NCBI RefSeq assembly: GCF_000150955.2
Contig: NC_011674.1
Location: forward strand, 806,001-870,000
Origin: Phaeodactylum tricornutum CCAP 1055/1
Lineage: Eukaryota; Bacillariophyta; Bacillariophyceae; Surirellales; Neidiaceae
DNA: 64,000 nt
Direction: 5' to 3'
The translations under genes and the position numbers were made by a program. Under the pieces are notes generated by a model. It searched no databases and had not been told where the DNA came from. It saw only the letters and a program-made list of their open reading frames with translations. Positions 54,315 through 64,000 of this stretch are shown here, in pieces (the stretch's first letter is position 1; each line of letters opens with the position of its first letter).

Positions 54315-54519
54315 CGGGTAGAGTACAATTCCCAGCCACTCTGTTGTGTAGAATACTCAAAAAAGTTGGTACAGTGTATGTATAAAAGAAACGTAGTACG
54401 ATTATTGAGACACGAAACAGATTAGAATCGCGGATTGCCGCGAAGAAAAACAAGGAGCAAAAGGCAATAAAACGAGGAGAACGACAGAAATAGGTAGTCA
54501 TCGTTCGGACGCAAACTTT

Positions 54520-55528
54520 TTAGAGTCTTCCGGCGGCCGATTGCAGGAGTGCGTTGCGCATGTCGTCGGGTGCACCCCGAGACGATGGGACAAAGGTTGT
54601 CTTACAGTGGCTCTCGGCTCCCACGTCGCGAATCATGTCAAAGTACTGTGTCAAGAGCAACAAATCCATAACTTCCTTGGTACTGGATCCTTCCACGTGA
54701 TCGGAAAAGTCGACGATTGACGTACGCAGGCCATCGACAATGGCTTTGCGCTGCTTGGCGACACCCACACCACTAAGGTACTTGGCTTCGGCCTCGGCTT
54801 CGGCGCCCTTGACCTTGAGGATCTTGTCTCCTTCGGCACGCTCCGCCACGGCGTATTTGAGTCGCTTGGAACTGTTGATTTCGTTCATGGCGTTTTTCAC
54901 GCGCTGTGGAGCAAGGCGAACGAAAAAAAAGAGTATGAGCACATTCGCAATGTTGACCAAAGATTAAGTGCGCGACGTGAACTACCCTCCTTCCGAACCA
55001 CGGCGCGCAAAGTATCGTGCACACACACACACTAACACATAGAGAGACGCCCCAACATTACACGGGACGTACCTGATCCGGATCCAAATCGGTAATGAGA
55101 GTTTGCACAATCTGATATCCGTACGTAGTCATGATTTCGGAAAGTGCGTTTTTGACGGCTAGCGCGAGGTCTTCCTTGGCTTCAAAGACGGCGTCCAGTT
55201 CGAGTGTGGGTAGTTGCGAACGCATCACGTCGTAGACGTGTGCGGTGATTTGTCTGGCGGGGTTGGAAAGCGCGTAGAAGGCCTCGTACACCTTGTCGCG
55301 GAGGACTTGGTACTGTACGGATACTACGGAAGTGATAAAGACGTTATCGAGAGTCTTGGTTTCGACGCGTACGTTGAGCTGCTGCACGCGGAAACTGAGT
55401 TTGCCCACGAGCGACTCCATGGGACAGCAAATCACGTTGAGTCCGGGCTGTACGAGGCGACTGTATTTGCCCCAGCGTTCAATGACGCCGACTTCGGCGG
55501 TGGAGATTGTAAAACAACACAAGCACAT
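54520..55528 (-). CDS. HIR-type SPFH/band 7 (stomatin-like) protein
   Basis: Exons 55528-55073 and 54903-54520 give 279 residues; the 169-base intron has a gtacgt donor and ccacag acceptor, joining DLDPDQ-RVKNAMNEI in phase 0. The order and sequence follow plant hypersensitive-induced-reaction proteins: LSFRVQQLNVRVETKTLDNVF, ALSNPARQITAHVYDVMR, TTYGYQIVQTLITDL, then the coiled stretch LKVKGAEAEAEAKYLSGVGVAKQRKAIVDGL and MDLLLLTQYFDMI. HIR proteins form membrane-scaffold oligomers at the plasma membrane or vacuole. The N-terminus is MCLCCFTIS, with Cys suited to palmitoylation, where plant HIRs have Gly2 for myristoylation. The start at 55528 is the first ATG. Confidence 0.93.
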
Positions 55529-56186
55529 GGTAAAACGTTTACGGAATGAAATCAACAGGAATGGTCAATGGCAAGCGTCGTTGCGATAAATATGTGGATA
55601 GAGACAACGGGAAGGGAGTTGGAGTTTTGGGTCAGCGAAAAAGTCAGTCGCGGCGTGCCGCAACAAGTGACGGATCCTACGGGTACGTGTACGTGTGCAG
55701 TTCGCCGTTTCCCTCGTCTTCTTTTGGTGCTCCAGTGACACAGTGCGAGCCCGTTCGCTTCTTTGCGATAGACCCCGAACTCTAGTAGAGGGATGCGAAC
55801 AGCGTTCGTCGGACCCCTCCAACACCGTCTTGTCTTCGTCCGTGGTCGTATTGTGAAGATCGGTCGCCTTGTTTAGTAATTTCGTGTGGAGATCGCGACT
55901 TTTGGTGGTTTCAGTACCACATCGTGCACTGGTGACCCACTTGACAAAAACCACTGGTTGTGTTGGGCCTTGCCGGCGTCGTCTCCGTGACTGTGAATTA
56001 AGAGACAGTATCCTTCCCAAGGGAAACTCAATTTCCGAACCAAACCATCTGAGGTTTTTCTCGCTAGCGGTGAACGGGACGGATTTGGATACTAATAGGA
56101 ACACACTCGTGAGGTTTCGCCTACCCACAAACCATTTTGGCATTTGATCGGGCACCAGACGACAGTGTGCCCCGAAATTCTTCCAA
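55529..56186. other. Divergent promoter region, HIR and sulfotransferase-like gene
   Basis: About 660 bases. A long minus-strand frame (55565-56227) has no family resemblance and is Arg/Thr-rich, so it is not called. Nothing else is supported. Confidence 0.45.
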
Positions 56187-57446
56187 ATGCATCGTCGCTT
56201 CCGTTTACTGGGTGAATTGGCCGTCATGGCTATCTTGGTCAGTGTATGGCGCGGTCACAAACATTTGTTTCTTCAGTACGACGAAAAGTCTTTCGAGAGC
56301 GCCTGGTTTCCCCCACTGGTCCCAGCGGAGCCGATTCCCAACGCGACCGAGTCTCCTTTGGAGGAATTCCAGACGCTTGCCACCAATTGTCGGGGCAAGG
56401 AAAGACTGCTTCGTATCGCCGTGGCGACGGGTATGAATCGATCCGCAGCGGAGGCGCGGTGCGACGATTTGCCCTCGTGGAAGGACGTGGTGGACTTGTA
56501 CGGATCGCAACCCGTCATTCTTGGACTCGAACACTGTGCCGCCTACCGAGCCGCTGTGCGTGACCACGTCAATCGGACCCGTGATGCGTATCCCAAATTT
56601 GGAGGGCTGCAGATTGACGGAATGTTTAACGTGGGAACCAACGCTTTGGCACAAACCGTTCTACACAATCTGGATCGAGGACAGTGGGTACAACCGGATT
56701 TGTCTTTGGATGATCCGGAATATTGGGAAAAGATTGATACCTACATGCACGGCGTAGGATGGGGGAAACACACGTTGGTCAAGTACCGACCACACAACGC
56801 CATATTATCCCTCCCCGTCGTGATAGTGCGAGATCCGTACCGGTGGATGAAGTCCATGGTACGAGCCAACACACGCACTTGCGGTGTTTCTTACTGGTGT
56901 GCGTGAAACCCTCCTTCTCAACCTTACCCGCGTCTTCTGTTGTGTACCTGTGTCATTCAGTGCAAAGCAATGTATCGGGCACACTGGATTCGGCCACCCA
57001 ATCACTGTCCCAACCTCGTGTTGACGCCACAGGAGAAAGTGGAGTATCCCAATCACACCACCTTTGCCGTTACAGTGGAGCAGAACGCTCGCAATCCTCA
57101 CGTGCGGGATAACTTTGACTCCCTGGCGGATTACTGGACGGCGTGGTACCAAAGCTACTGGGATGCCAATATCCCCCGACTCGTGATACGTTTCGAAGAC
57201 ATGCTCTTCCATGCCGATGCGGTCGTCCAGGCACTCTCTGAATGCACTGGTTCCGAGCGAGTGGAACCCTTTCAATACTACACCCAGCCGGCCAAGGTTC
57301 ACGGTGAATCGTCCGATTTTTTGACGGCACTCGCCAAGACGGGAACCGAAAAAGGACGCTACAGCGGTATGACTGTCGATGATAGGGCGTATGCCGCCAA
57401 AGCTCTCAATGCCGAGTTGATGCAGAAGTTTGGGTACCGACACTAG
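56187..57446 (+). CDS. Sulfotransferase-like type II membrane protein, second copy type
   Basis: Exons 56187-56858 and 56961-57446 give 385 residues; the 102-base intron starts gtacga and ends ttcag, and the join reads PYRWMKSM-CKAMYRAHW. Residues about 7-22 are a short signal anchor. The region GLQIDGMFNVGTNALAQTVLHN sits where P-loop sulfotransferases bind the 5'-phosphosulfate, with an unusual MFNVGTN loop. LPVVIVRDPYRWMKSMC matches the 3'-phosphate site (RDP, W, S). PRLVIRFEDMLFHADAVVQAL is the late conserved RFEDML element. Sugar or protein sulfation in the Golgi is the inference. The activity is not certain because the first loop departs from the usual PKSGTT. Confidence 0.75.
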
Positions 57447-58410
57447 GCCGTCTCCGAACAAAAGCTCGTCGCCAAACGATTCTGAGCCTTCCGGTCGTTC
57501 ACGGCATTAGTCAGTGACTGCCAAAGAATGTAGGACATGGTTGGTTGGTACTCTTTCGCTGAGATCAAGATCTTGTTTGATTCGTTCTTGCGCAATGATC
57601 GAATTGACACAAGACGCCATGCCGATTTCCTTATTCCAGGAACGATGATTGATGGCCCGCTTCGAAGATGCACTTTCCAATGCGGTCAATGAACAATCTC
57701 AATTCTTTCGCCCTTTTCACAATCGCAACAGACTATACAAGGGTCACAGGAATTGTTCGTTGTTTCTCTAAAGACTTTGGAAACGCCAGAAGAAAATTTT
57801 GCCGGAGATATCTATGCGGACTGAATTGTAAACCGAACTGACTTTTCATGGTGCAATCCGGCCTTTTTGGTGAACCATCATTGACTTTGCATCTCCTTCA
57901 AGTAAACATTGAGCTTTGCATATCTTTTCAATGATGTGTAATGCCCAATGCTCCTTTTGATGAAACTGCTTGCTGTGACTTGAAAAGATAGAAATTCAGA
58001 AGAAAAACATTGAGGGACTATCGCATCTTTCTTCAACAGTAAATTGAAATATGTTGCTCCATCATTGCCTCTAGTCCGGTATGTCCTTTTTGCTAGTCTT
58101 GTAGCCCTGCCCTACAAAAGTGTGTCTGTTGTGCGACGGGTTGTCACGAAAAGGATCACCTCGTTCGCGTCGTCTCCATGCCAGAGATAGAGGCTTTACT
58201 GTTAGCGATGGCATACTACCTCTTTGGTTCCAACCAAAGCCAAAAGCTTCGCCGCTACACGAGCCTGTGCTGTCAAACAATCGACACCATTTACCACCAC
58301 GCTCGATTAATCATTCCCCTCCTCCACCTCCGTGCCGCCGGCGTTTCTTTTTGCTGAAATTGGTTGCGACTAAACTGTTTGCGCTTCTACTGAACGCAAG
58401 GTGTAACGGA
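57447..58410. other. Intergenic region, 960 bases
   Basis: AT-rich part (57700-58060) with no coding frame. From 58120 a frame is open in phase with the next gene, but it lacks a convincing start until 58411. Probably leader sequence. Confidence 0.45.
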
Positions 58411-59121
58411 ATGAGCGATCATCACCGAATGAAAGGGCCCCGGCGCAACGGCGACGATGAGAGCGTACCGAGAAAGTCGCTAGTGGACTACTCCAGAGTA
58501 GACAGTCGACCCGTGGGTGCTATAAAAGGATGCAACCCAGAAATGCCTGCAGTGCCACCGAATCCAACGGCGTCTGCGTCAAATGCCGCTGCCCCACCAC
58601 CGGGAAACCGCATGTCGTCCCAAATGGAAGCCGTTGTACGTCTCATGACGGGACGTGAAGAACGAACGATTGCGGAAAAACTGGCCGATTCGAATCGACC
58701 CACTTGGGAAGCATACAAAAAAGCGAACGAAGATAAGCTGAACTTGGAAGGGATGGACCATCGTAAAATGGAGGAATATCGGAGAGAATTAGATGAGCAA
58801 AGGGATCGAATTCTGGCCCGGGGGACAAACCACACCGATAAGAAAAAGAGGAACCGAATCGACCAGGAATCTTCGGGAGACTCCGATTCAGATTCGCGTG
58901 AGCGACGTCGCAAGCACCGCAAACGGCACAAAAAGAAGCACAAGCGAAAGAGAGACAAATCACATCGTGACAAAGATTCCGATAGTGATAGCGAGGAGAG
59001 TCGACGCAAGCGCAAGAAAAAGCTGAAGAAAAAAAAGAAAGAAAAGGATGGCGGCGAGAGTGACGGTAGCCACTACCGACTCAGTTCTTTCTTCAAGCAG
59101 GGATCCGATGATGGGGAATAA
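58411..59121 (+). CDS. Lys/Ser-rich nuclear protein, weakly FAM133-like
   Basis: A 236-residue single-exon protein. The start MSDHHRMKGPRRNGDDE is taken as the first ATG near family-like sequence. The middle has RPTWEAYKKANEDKLNLEG, DHRKMEEYRRELDEQRDRILARGTNH, a helical stretch similar in pattern to the RPTWEEVKEQLE of FAM133 and related splicing-linked proteins. The last third is Lys/Arg runs mixed with Ser-Asp repeats (DSDSDSRERRRKHRKRHKK; SDSDSEESRRKRKKK) that look like nuclear localisation and casein-kinase sites. A role in RNA processing is a guess only. Confidence 0.62.
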   Translation: MSDHHRMKGPRRNGDDESVPRKSLVDYSRVDSRPVGAIKGCNPEMPAVPPNPTASASNAAAPPPGNRMSSQMEAVVRLMTGREERTIAEKLADSNRPTWEAYKKANEDKLNLEGMDHRKMEEYRRELDEQRDRILARGTNHTDKKKRNRIDQESSGDSDSDSRERRRKHRKRHKKKHKRKRDKSHRDKDSDSDSEESRRKRKKKLKKKKKEKDGGESDGSHYRLSSFFKQGSDDGE

Positions 59122-59217
59122 GTGCAAAAAACAGTTTGGATACTAATTGTTGTAAAATCACTAATAGATGTATAGACTGGCTATTTTCAAGCAAATAGGT
59201 AATCTTAATAATGATTC

Positions 59218-59955
59218 TCAGCGTGATTTGGCGGATTGTGCCGAGATAGCAGAAAGCAGGTTTTCCGCAATGGAGTGGTGCGATGGTAGGAGGTACATTT
59301 CCTTGGCGTGTGAGAGAACCTGAATAAGTTCCGAGCCAATGGAGGAGGATGGCGTTGCAGCGTGGGCTAACAGTAGGTTGCTCATGTTGCGGAGAGCATC
59401 ACAAGCAGCGGATTGTACCGCTACCGAGCTCGAATGGTTGCGCATCGCGGCTACAATTGCTGCCACACCACCAGCGGCCTCCACGGCGATCAGGTTGCCC
59501 CCGCTTTGCATACAGAGGTTTCCGAGAGCAAGACAGCAACATCCTTGTAGGCCACGGTATCCTGCAAAGACGTTCATGGCCCGTACCAGGGCAGGAATGC
59601 CTTGCTTGCCCGCAATGACTACACGATAGTAAGCGTCCACTGCCCACTGAGCAAGAACACAGCATTCCTCTTCTGGAGGAGATGAGTTGCTCGATCCCTG
59701 ATCGTGTTCATCGCATTTTGCTTGAATTGTCTCGATGATGCTTTTTACCGTCGATCCTCCCGATCGATTCATCATCATGTAAACGGTGTTTTTGTTGTTG
59801 TAGTTGAGCACCTGACCTCGACTGAGAACCGAATCTGAAATACTTCTTCTGGAGTTAATATCCGCCGGTGTTGGTTGCAAGTTGTCAGACAGAGAAGTGT
59901 GTAAAGGTGACGGAATAGAAGTATTCATTGCAAGGCAATCGCTTTCAGGGTTCAT
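59218..59955 (-). CDS. Armadillo-repeat-like protein, 245 residues
   Basis: A single-exon frame from ATG 59955. The first 60 residues are Ser-rich and disordered. From about residue 95 the sequence forms short helices in ARM style: GIPALVRAMNVFAGYRGLQGCC, CLALGNLCMQSGGNLIAVEAAGG, VAAIVAAMRNHSSSVAVQSAA and CDALRNMSNLLL. Two to three repeats are visible, ending near residue 205. Such repeats bind other proteins; diatoms have many short ARM proteins. The partner is unknown. It lies 96 bases tail to tail from the Lys/Ser-rich gene. Confidence 0.72.
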   Translation of the reverse strand: MNPESDCLAMNTSIPSPLHTSLSDNLQPTPADINSRRSISDSVLSRGQVLNYNNKNTVYMMMNRSGGSTVKSIIETIQAKCDEHDQGSSNSSPPEEECCVLAQWAVDAYYRVVIAGKQGIPALVRAMNVFAGYRGLQGCCCLALGNLCMQSGGNLIAVEAAGGVAAIVAAMRNHSSSVAVQSAACDALRNMSNLLLAHAATPSSSIGSELIQVLSHAKEMYLLPSHHSIAENLLSAISAQSAKSR

Positions 59956-60928
59956 CTTCGCTTGCGAATGGGTCTCGATGATCCTTCTGAAAGTTCTTCC
60001 TTTGACGAGAGCGAAATGTACGAAATTATACGCTGATCAGCATTATGGTGAGTCTTTTACTTGGGATTCTGTATGGCGGTGTACTATTTCGGACGGAGAT
60101 TGGGCTTGCATTCGCGGACCCGTGGCGTCCGGAACGTGAAAAGATGACTTTCTGATGGAGAAGATGTCACAGTTGGCATATTTTTCATGTGAAGCACGAG
60201 CACTTACAGATATTTCCTATGTAGAAAGTAAGATCGTACGATTAGATTTGGCTTCGGACTTTTTGAAGCTTTAAGGGTTCGGCAAGCTGTCTAGGTCGCT
60301 ATCTTACAAACCGAAACTTTTATCAAGGGCAATTAAAAGTAAGTAAATACCCAAATAACAGTAAGTAGATAATTTCACTTCTCACTTTCAGTACTGACTC
60401 ATAGGAGAATATGTAAGATTCCCGATAAACAAAGATTCACTGGTTAACGAAAAAAGAAAACAAGAAACAGTCTATTGCCATTATAAGTATTCTCATTCCG
60501 CTCGGAAAAGATGACGTCATAGTAAAATATTGATGGTTTCCGTAGTTGATGGTCGGTGGACGGAGGGTAACGTTTATCCACTCTCATCGGGTAAAAGAGA
60601 TTGACACAGTTCGTGTGAATCGGTTTATCGAACGTTATGCCGTGTTTGTGCTTGGTGACGTAGACGAGAGATGAACCTGTTTGTCCAGAACGGAATCGAA
60701 TCTGCAGTTTCTATCCATACTGCCAAGTACCACACGATACTAGACGAAGTCGGTGTGTTCACGATGGAACCAGTCGACTCCCAATGTGTGTTCGTAGCCG
60801 AACCCTTAGTCTCGAGTCTCTCACTCTCTAACTCGAACATTGTTCGGGCCCAGTGGTCTACGAAATTGCTAGGCCGGAAGCGCATGTGTCGTTGGTGTAA
60901 TTCGTGATGGTGGCGAAAGCGACGGAAC
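59956..60928. other. Intergenic region, 970 bases
   Basis: AT-rich, with short frames only (60625-60978 minus, 60671-60907 plus) that show no family. The stop codon of the neighbouring methyltransferase overlaps a gtaagt, so a spliced 3' end reaching into this gap cannot be ruled out. Confidence 0.45.
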
Positions 60929-62170
60929 TTACGACGTTTTCCGGCGGACTCGCCATATCTCAATGTCGTCGACCGCATAGACGGGATCGTGTTCTGTCAA
61001 AGGCACTACCAGTACATCCAAATGCCGCGCCGCCGCCAGAGTGCGAAACTCGTCCCGTGGATCGTAGTCGGGATAGTAGCGGTGTTCATACGAGAGGATA
61101 GCTTCCGTGTTGGGTTTGACCAGAAGTTGGTCGATGGCTTGGACCAAGGGTGCAATCGGATAGAGCTTGGGGAGTACACAGTCCGCCACGAGTACTACAT
61201 CAACCTCCCAGTCGTCTGGAATGCTACCCGTGCCCCACCAATAGTGTTGGGTGTGCACGGGGCAGCCTTGAATGACACTGACGTTCATTGGGTCGGTCGT
61301 CGTGACGGTTATTGCTGTTGTGGTAGTGTTTAAAACCGACAACGACTCAGCGGTACGGACAATGTTCTCACGGGCCAATTGAACCACAGTGGGTTCGCCG
61401 TCGGTACAGAGTACCCGCTTCGCGCCCAGAAAGGCTGCCGCAATGCTGGTGACGCCCGTACCGGCGCCGAGATCGACGACGGTGCGACCCCGGAGTGTAA
61501 CGGAATGTCGCTCGAGGTACTTGAGGAGGACCATGGCAGCGGGCCAAACGGTAGCACCGGTGCCGTACGTCTGTTCCGCTTCCCCCCGCTGGACTTGCCG
61601 TACTTTTACGATTTGATTGGCAATGGTGACTGGGTAGTCCTCATCCTGTGAATAGCGATTGCGCCAACCGAGTGACTGAATACGCTGGTGCATCCATTCA
61701 CTCGGTTGTCGTTTCGTATTGGTAGCACTAGTCGTGTTTCTAGTACTACCTTTGTTGCGGGTGATATTGCTAGTACTAGCCGAAAGGGGAAAGGATGTGG
61801 GGTTGACCGAATGTGCCGTTTGGGCGTCCAGCGCCGCAAAAAAAGCCCGAGCGGTGGCCGATGTCGGTCTCGAAAGTTTCGTGCCGTTGTCGGGATTGCC
61901 GTCCTTGTCGTCGACAAGGACACCATTTTCGATGAGGGCAGTACTCGCCATGTTCAGATAGGTTCTCGGTCGTGGTGGCTTCGATGGCACTGGCAGGACA
62001 ACCACGAAACGGTATCGAACGGTGTAGCTATCGTCGACGGCATCGATCGGTGCAGACATCGTAGACTCGCTTTGGTCATTTTTCATATGTCGGTGAACTA
62101 GAATTGTCCTACGATCGGTCATTGATTCCCGCACACACGTGAACAGAAAAAGACGAAGGACCCTAACCAT
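60929..62170 (-). CDS. Methyltransf_16-type SAM-dependent methyltransferase, second gene
   Basis: 413 residues from ATG 62170; ATG codons at 62122 and 61951 are alternative starts. The catalytic part starts near residue 195: YGTGATVWPAAMVLLKYLERH, TVVDLGAGTGVTSIAAAFLGA (motif I), RVLCTDGEPTVVQLARENI (motif II), HYWWGTG, and VDVVLVADCVLPKLYPIAPLV with DxxxPKLY. It ends AILSYEHRYYPDYDPRDEF and DIEIWRVRRK. This matches the METTL21 group more closely than the gene at 39215 does. Targets are likely Lys or His in a protein; which one is unknown. The 190-residue N-terminus is Thr/Asn-rich and disordered. Confidence 0.85.
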   Translation of the reverse strand: MVRVLRLFLFTCVRESMTDRRTILVHRHMKNDQSESTMSAPIDAVDDSYTVRYRFVVVLPVPSKPPRPRTYLNMASTALIENGVLVDDKDGNPDNGTKLSRPTSATARAFFAALDAQTAHSVNPTSFPLSASTSNITRNKGSTRNTTSATNTKRQPSEWMHQRIQSLGWRNRYSQDEDYPVTIANQIVKVRQVQRGEAEQTYGTGATVWPAAMVLLKYLERHSVTLRGRTVVDLGAGTGVTSIAAAFLGAKRVLCTDGEPTVVQLARENIVRTAESLSVLNTTTTAITVTTTDPMNVSVIQGCPVHTQHYWWGTGSIPDDWEVDVVLVADCVLPKLYPIAPLVQAIDQLLVKPNTEAILSYEHRYYPDYDPRDEFRTLAAARHLDVLVVPLTEHDPVYAVDDIEIWRVRRKTS

Positions 62171-62456
62171 GATCGAACATATCTGACATCGCTTCGTGTG
62201 ACGCAGTTGAGAAAAGGTTGGAAGATCTTTCCGTTCGTCTGTCTATCCGGCCTTGACTGTATGAGTCGGGTGTATTCTTGATTTTGATTGTCTGTGTGTA
62301 ACAAACATCCTCACGCCATCACGAAGGCAACGAAAAGCCCAAAAGCGGCTAACCCAACTGTCTAGACTTCCCAACGCAATCGTACGAGTGTCAGGAAACC
62401 CAACGCAACATAGCGTCACGTATCAACACATTCCGTCCGTTTTTGCGAACGACACC

Positions 62457-63200
62457 ATGGCACGGTTCCTTCTAGTACTACTGGGTTATAGTCTCGTGGT
62501 TCCATCCGTAGCATTCCGCGCATCGGTAGTCTCCCGACGGACCGTTCGCGGCGCCGACGTGTCGCTCGGGGCCGCTTCGCGTCGATCCTTTCTCGTCACC
62601 AACGCCGCCGCGGCGGCGGCAGTGTCTGGTTGGGGTTTGTGGACTGCACCAGCAGCACAAGCTGTCGGCCCCGTCAAGATTACGCTGGAAGCCTTGTCGT
62701 ACCAGGCCCGTCCGTGCCCACCGGACAAACCCATTCCGGGACAAATGGCCATGAAGGGCATGCGGGGACTCTGTGTCACGGTGGAAGCGAAGCTTAAGGA
62801 TGCGGCGCCCAAGGATTTGGAAAAAGTCGGTGTCTACGGATTCATCACCGACGCGAGTACCGGGAATTCTGTACTCGCCAACAACCCCGATCTGTCCACC
62901 GATGCTGGACAGTTCGCCATGGTGGAATCCGTCACCCCCAAGGATAAGAAAATCCTTTTTGAATTCGTCGCCGCCGTACCATCGGACAAAGATCTCTCCC
63001 AATACGAAGACGGCATTGGACCTTTGGATTTTGAGAGTCTCCGCATCATCAGTTATCCCGGAGGGCAGCAGTACGGAGCTATTAATCCCTGTGAAATGAA
63101 CGAATTCAGTGAGGAATGCGAAGTGTGGGAGCAGGAGAACGGTAGTTACCAAAAGGCAGAATTTATGGTGAAGAGTAACCCACGTACCAAGGGTGGTTAA
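62457..63200 (+). CDS. Conserved thylakoid-lumen protein with Tat signal
   Basis: 247 residues from ATG 62457; the frame runs further up without better evidence. Residues 1-19 are a signal peptide ending SVAF (plastid type). The segment SLGAASRRSFLVTNAAAAAAVSGWGLW with a twin Arg and hydrophobic run, ending APAAQAVG, is a Tat-type lumen signal with an AQA cut. The mature part of about 175 residues is a compact, probably beta-rich domain with GMRGLCVTVEAKL, VGVYGFITDASTGNSVLANNPDLSTDAGQFAM, RIISYPGGQQYGAINPCEMNEFSEECEVWE and EFMVKSNPRTKGG. Three Cys late in the domain may pair. I recall similar sequences in other algae, without a known function; photosystem assembly or repair is possible. Confidence 0.8.
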   Translation: MARFLLVLLGYSLVVPSVAFRASVVSRRTVRGADVSLGAASRRSFLVTNAAAAAAVSGWGLWTAPAAQAVGPVKITLEALSYQARPCPPDKPIPGQMAMKGMRGLCVTVEAKLKDAAPKDLEKVGVYGFITDASTGNSVLANNPDLSTDAGQFAMVESVTPKDKKILFEFVAAVPSDKDLSQYEDGIGPLDFESLRIISYPGGQQYGAINPCEMNEFSEECEVWEQENGSYQKAEFMVKSNPRTKGG

Positions 63201-63466
63201 TCGAACAACCAATGGGTTTGGGTCCAGCAATGTGATGTGGTTCGTACAGCCTCTCGGGTTGGTTCGATGCCAATTGTATTGACTGTAACAGCCAACGCCT
63301 TCTTATCCATTGCACAATAAAAACGCACGCAAGCAAGCAGGCAAACTAAAACAAGGTCCTTTGAAGACATGAGTGATATTAAAATGACTCGCTATTGCTG
63401 ACGAAGTTTGTGATTTACCAATACTTAGATTTGATATACGTTAACGCGACTCGGGATCCGTGGCGT

Positions 63467-64000
63467 CTAGAGCTCACCCGCGGTGCGGCCCGTCAAATCA
63501 CCAATATCCTTGTGCGTTTCGTCCCACAAGCAATGAAAAGTGCCATCACGATCGACACGATTGTAAGTGTGTCCGCCAAAGAAATCGCGCTGCGCTTGAA
63601 TCAGGTTGGCCGGCAAGCGATCACGACGGTACTGGTCAAAGTAGGAAAGAGCAGCGGACAAGGCCGGGGTAGCGATACCGCTAGCGACGCCCAAAGAAAC
63701 CACGCGGCGCCAAGCCATCTGCCTTGCGTTGATTTCTTCAGCAAACGTTTCGTCCACCAACAAATTCTGCAAGTCCTTGTTCTTTTCAAAGGCGGCCGTG
63801 ATCTTGCTCAACAAGCTCGCGCGAATGATGCAGCCTCCACGCCACATTTTGGCACAGAGGGAGAGGTCGACGTCCCACTCGTTCTTGTCGGACGCGGCCT
63901 GGATGATTCCCATTCCCTGCGCATACGAAGTTACCTTGGCGCAGTACAACGCTTGCTGCAGATCCGACAAGATTTGATCCTTGTCGACTTGCGGCATTTC
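63467..64000 (-). CDS. gnd: 6-phosphogluconate dehydrogenase, C-terminal part (runs off the window)
   Basis: The 3' portion of a minus-strand gene; the 5' part lies beyond base 64000. The visible 177 residues are the helical C-terminal domain: LQQALYCAKVTSYAQGMGIIQAA, LSLCAKMWRGGCIIRASLLSKI, FEKNKDLQNLL, WRRVVSLGVASGIATPALSAALSYFDQYR, and LPANLIQAQRDFFGGHTYNRVDRDGTFHCLW, all 6PGDH signatures, with the tail R and H that help bind substrate in the partner subunit. The enzyme makes ribulose 5-phosphate, CO2 and NADPH in the oxidative pentose phosphate pathway. Whether it is cytosolic or plastid cannot be told without the N-terminus. Confidence 0.96.
   Translation of the reverse strand, partial: EMPQVDKDQILSDLQQALYCAKVTSYAQGMGIIQAASDKNEWDVDLSLCAKMWRGGCIIRASLLSKITAAFEKNKDLQNLLVDETFAEEINARQMAWRRVVSLGVASGIATPALSAALSYFDQYRRDRLPANLIQAQRDFFGGHTYNRVDRDGTFHCLWDETHKDIGDLTGRTAGEL

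Noticed and set aside
55565-56227. 220-codon minus-strand frame
   Set aside because: Low-complexity, Arg/Thr-rich, no family, and it overlaps the sulfotransferase-like start and the divergent promoter.

Overview
The window looks like nuclear DNA of a pennate diatom, most likely Phaeodactylum tricornutum or a close relative. That is an inference from style, since no database search was possible. The supporting signs are: dense single-copy genes on both strands with no operons; short GT-AG introns of mostly 65-180 bases; several proteins with a secretory signal followed by a plastid transit region (the best is VASAF in the FKBP); diatom-type bZIP basic regions; and a CGLD27 gene, a family of green plants and diatoms. 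No rRNA, CRISPR array, transposon, retroelement or virus-like element was recognised. tRNA genes were not searched systematically.

Layout. 0.5-12 kb: a ZNHIT3-like zinc finger, a HAD-like protein, a CRT-like transporter, a bZIP factor with two bZIP domains, a sulfotransferase-like membrane protein and two unknowns, one probably mitochondrial. 12.5-20.5 kb: VPS41 and UTP13, convergent. 20.8-34 kb: a thylakoid-lumen protein, a Cpn10, the spliceosomal GTPase Snu114, an acidic unknown, an FkbM methyltransferase, succinyl-CoA ligase beta, an FHA protein and TMEM222. 34-46 kb: two multi-pass unknowns, a MATE transporter, a METTL21-type methyltransferase, a SERGT/HPAT-like glycosyltransferase, a SulP transporter and tRNase Z. 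47-57 kb: a CDK9-like kinase, then three plastid genes in a row (CGLD27, FKBP, EngB), an HIR/SPFH protein and a second sulfotransferase-like gene. 58-64 kb: a Lys/Ser-rich nuclear protein, an armadillo protein, a second methyltransferase, a Tat-type lumen protein and the 3' end of 6-phosphogluconate dehydrogenase.

Most genes are unrelated housekeeping functions. Loose themes are gene expression (UTP13, Snu114, CDK9, tRNase Z), plastid biogenesis (Cpn10, CGLD27, FKBP, EngB, two lumen proteins) and secretory-pathway enzymes. Exons were joined by hand from splice consensus, reading phase and remembered family sequence. Three conserved genes (VPS41, TMEM222, the SERGT-like gene) have a reading-frame break that no plausible intron explains. 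Nothing here is clearly a new multi-gene system. The most unusual items are the double-bZIP factor, the DWG motif in the CDK9-like kinase, a VPS41 without its RING, and several diatom-type unknowns.
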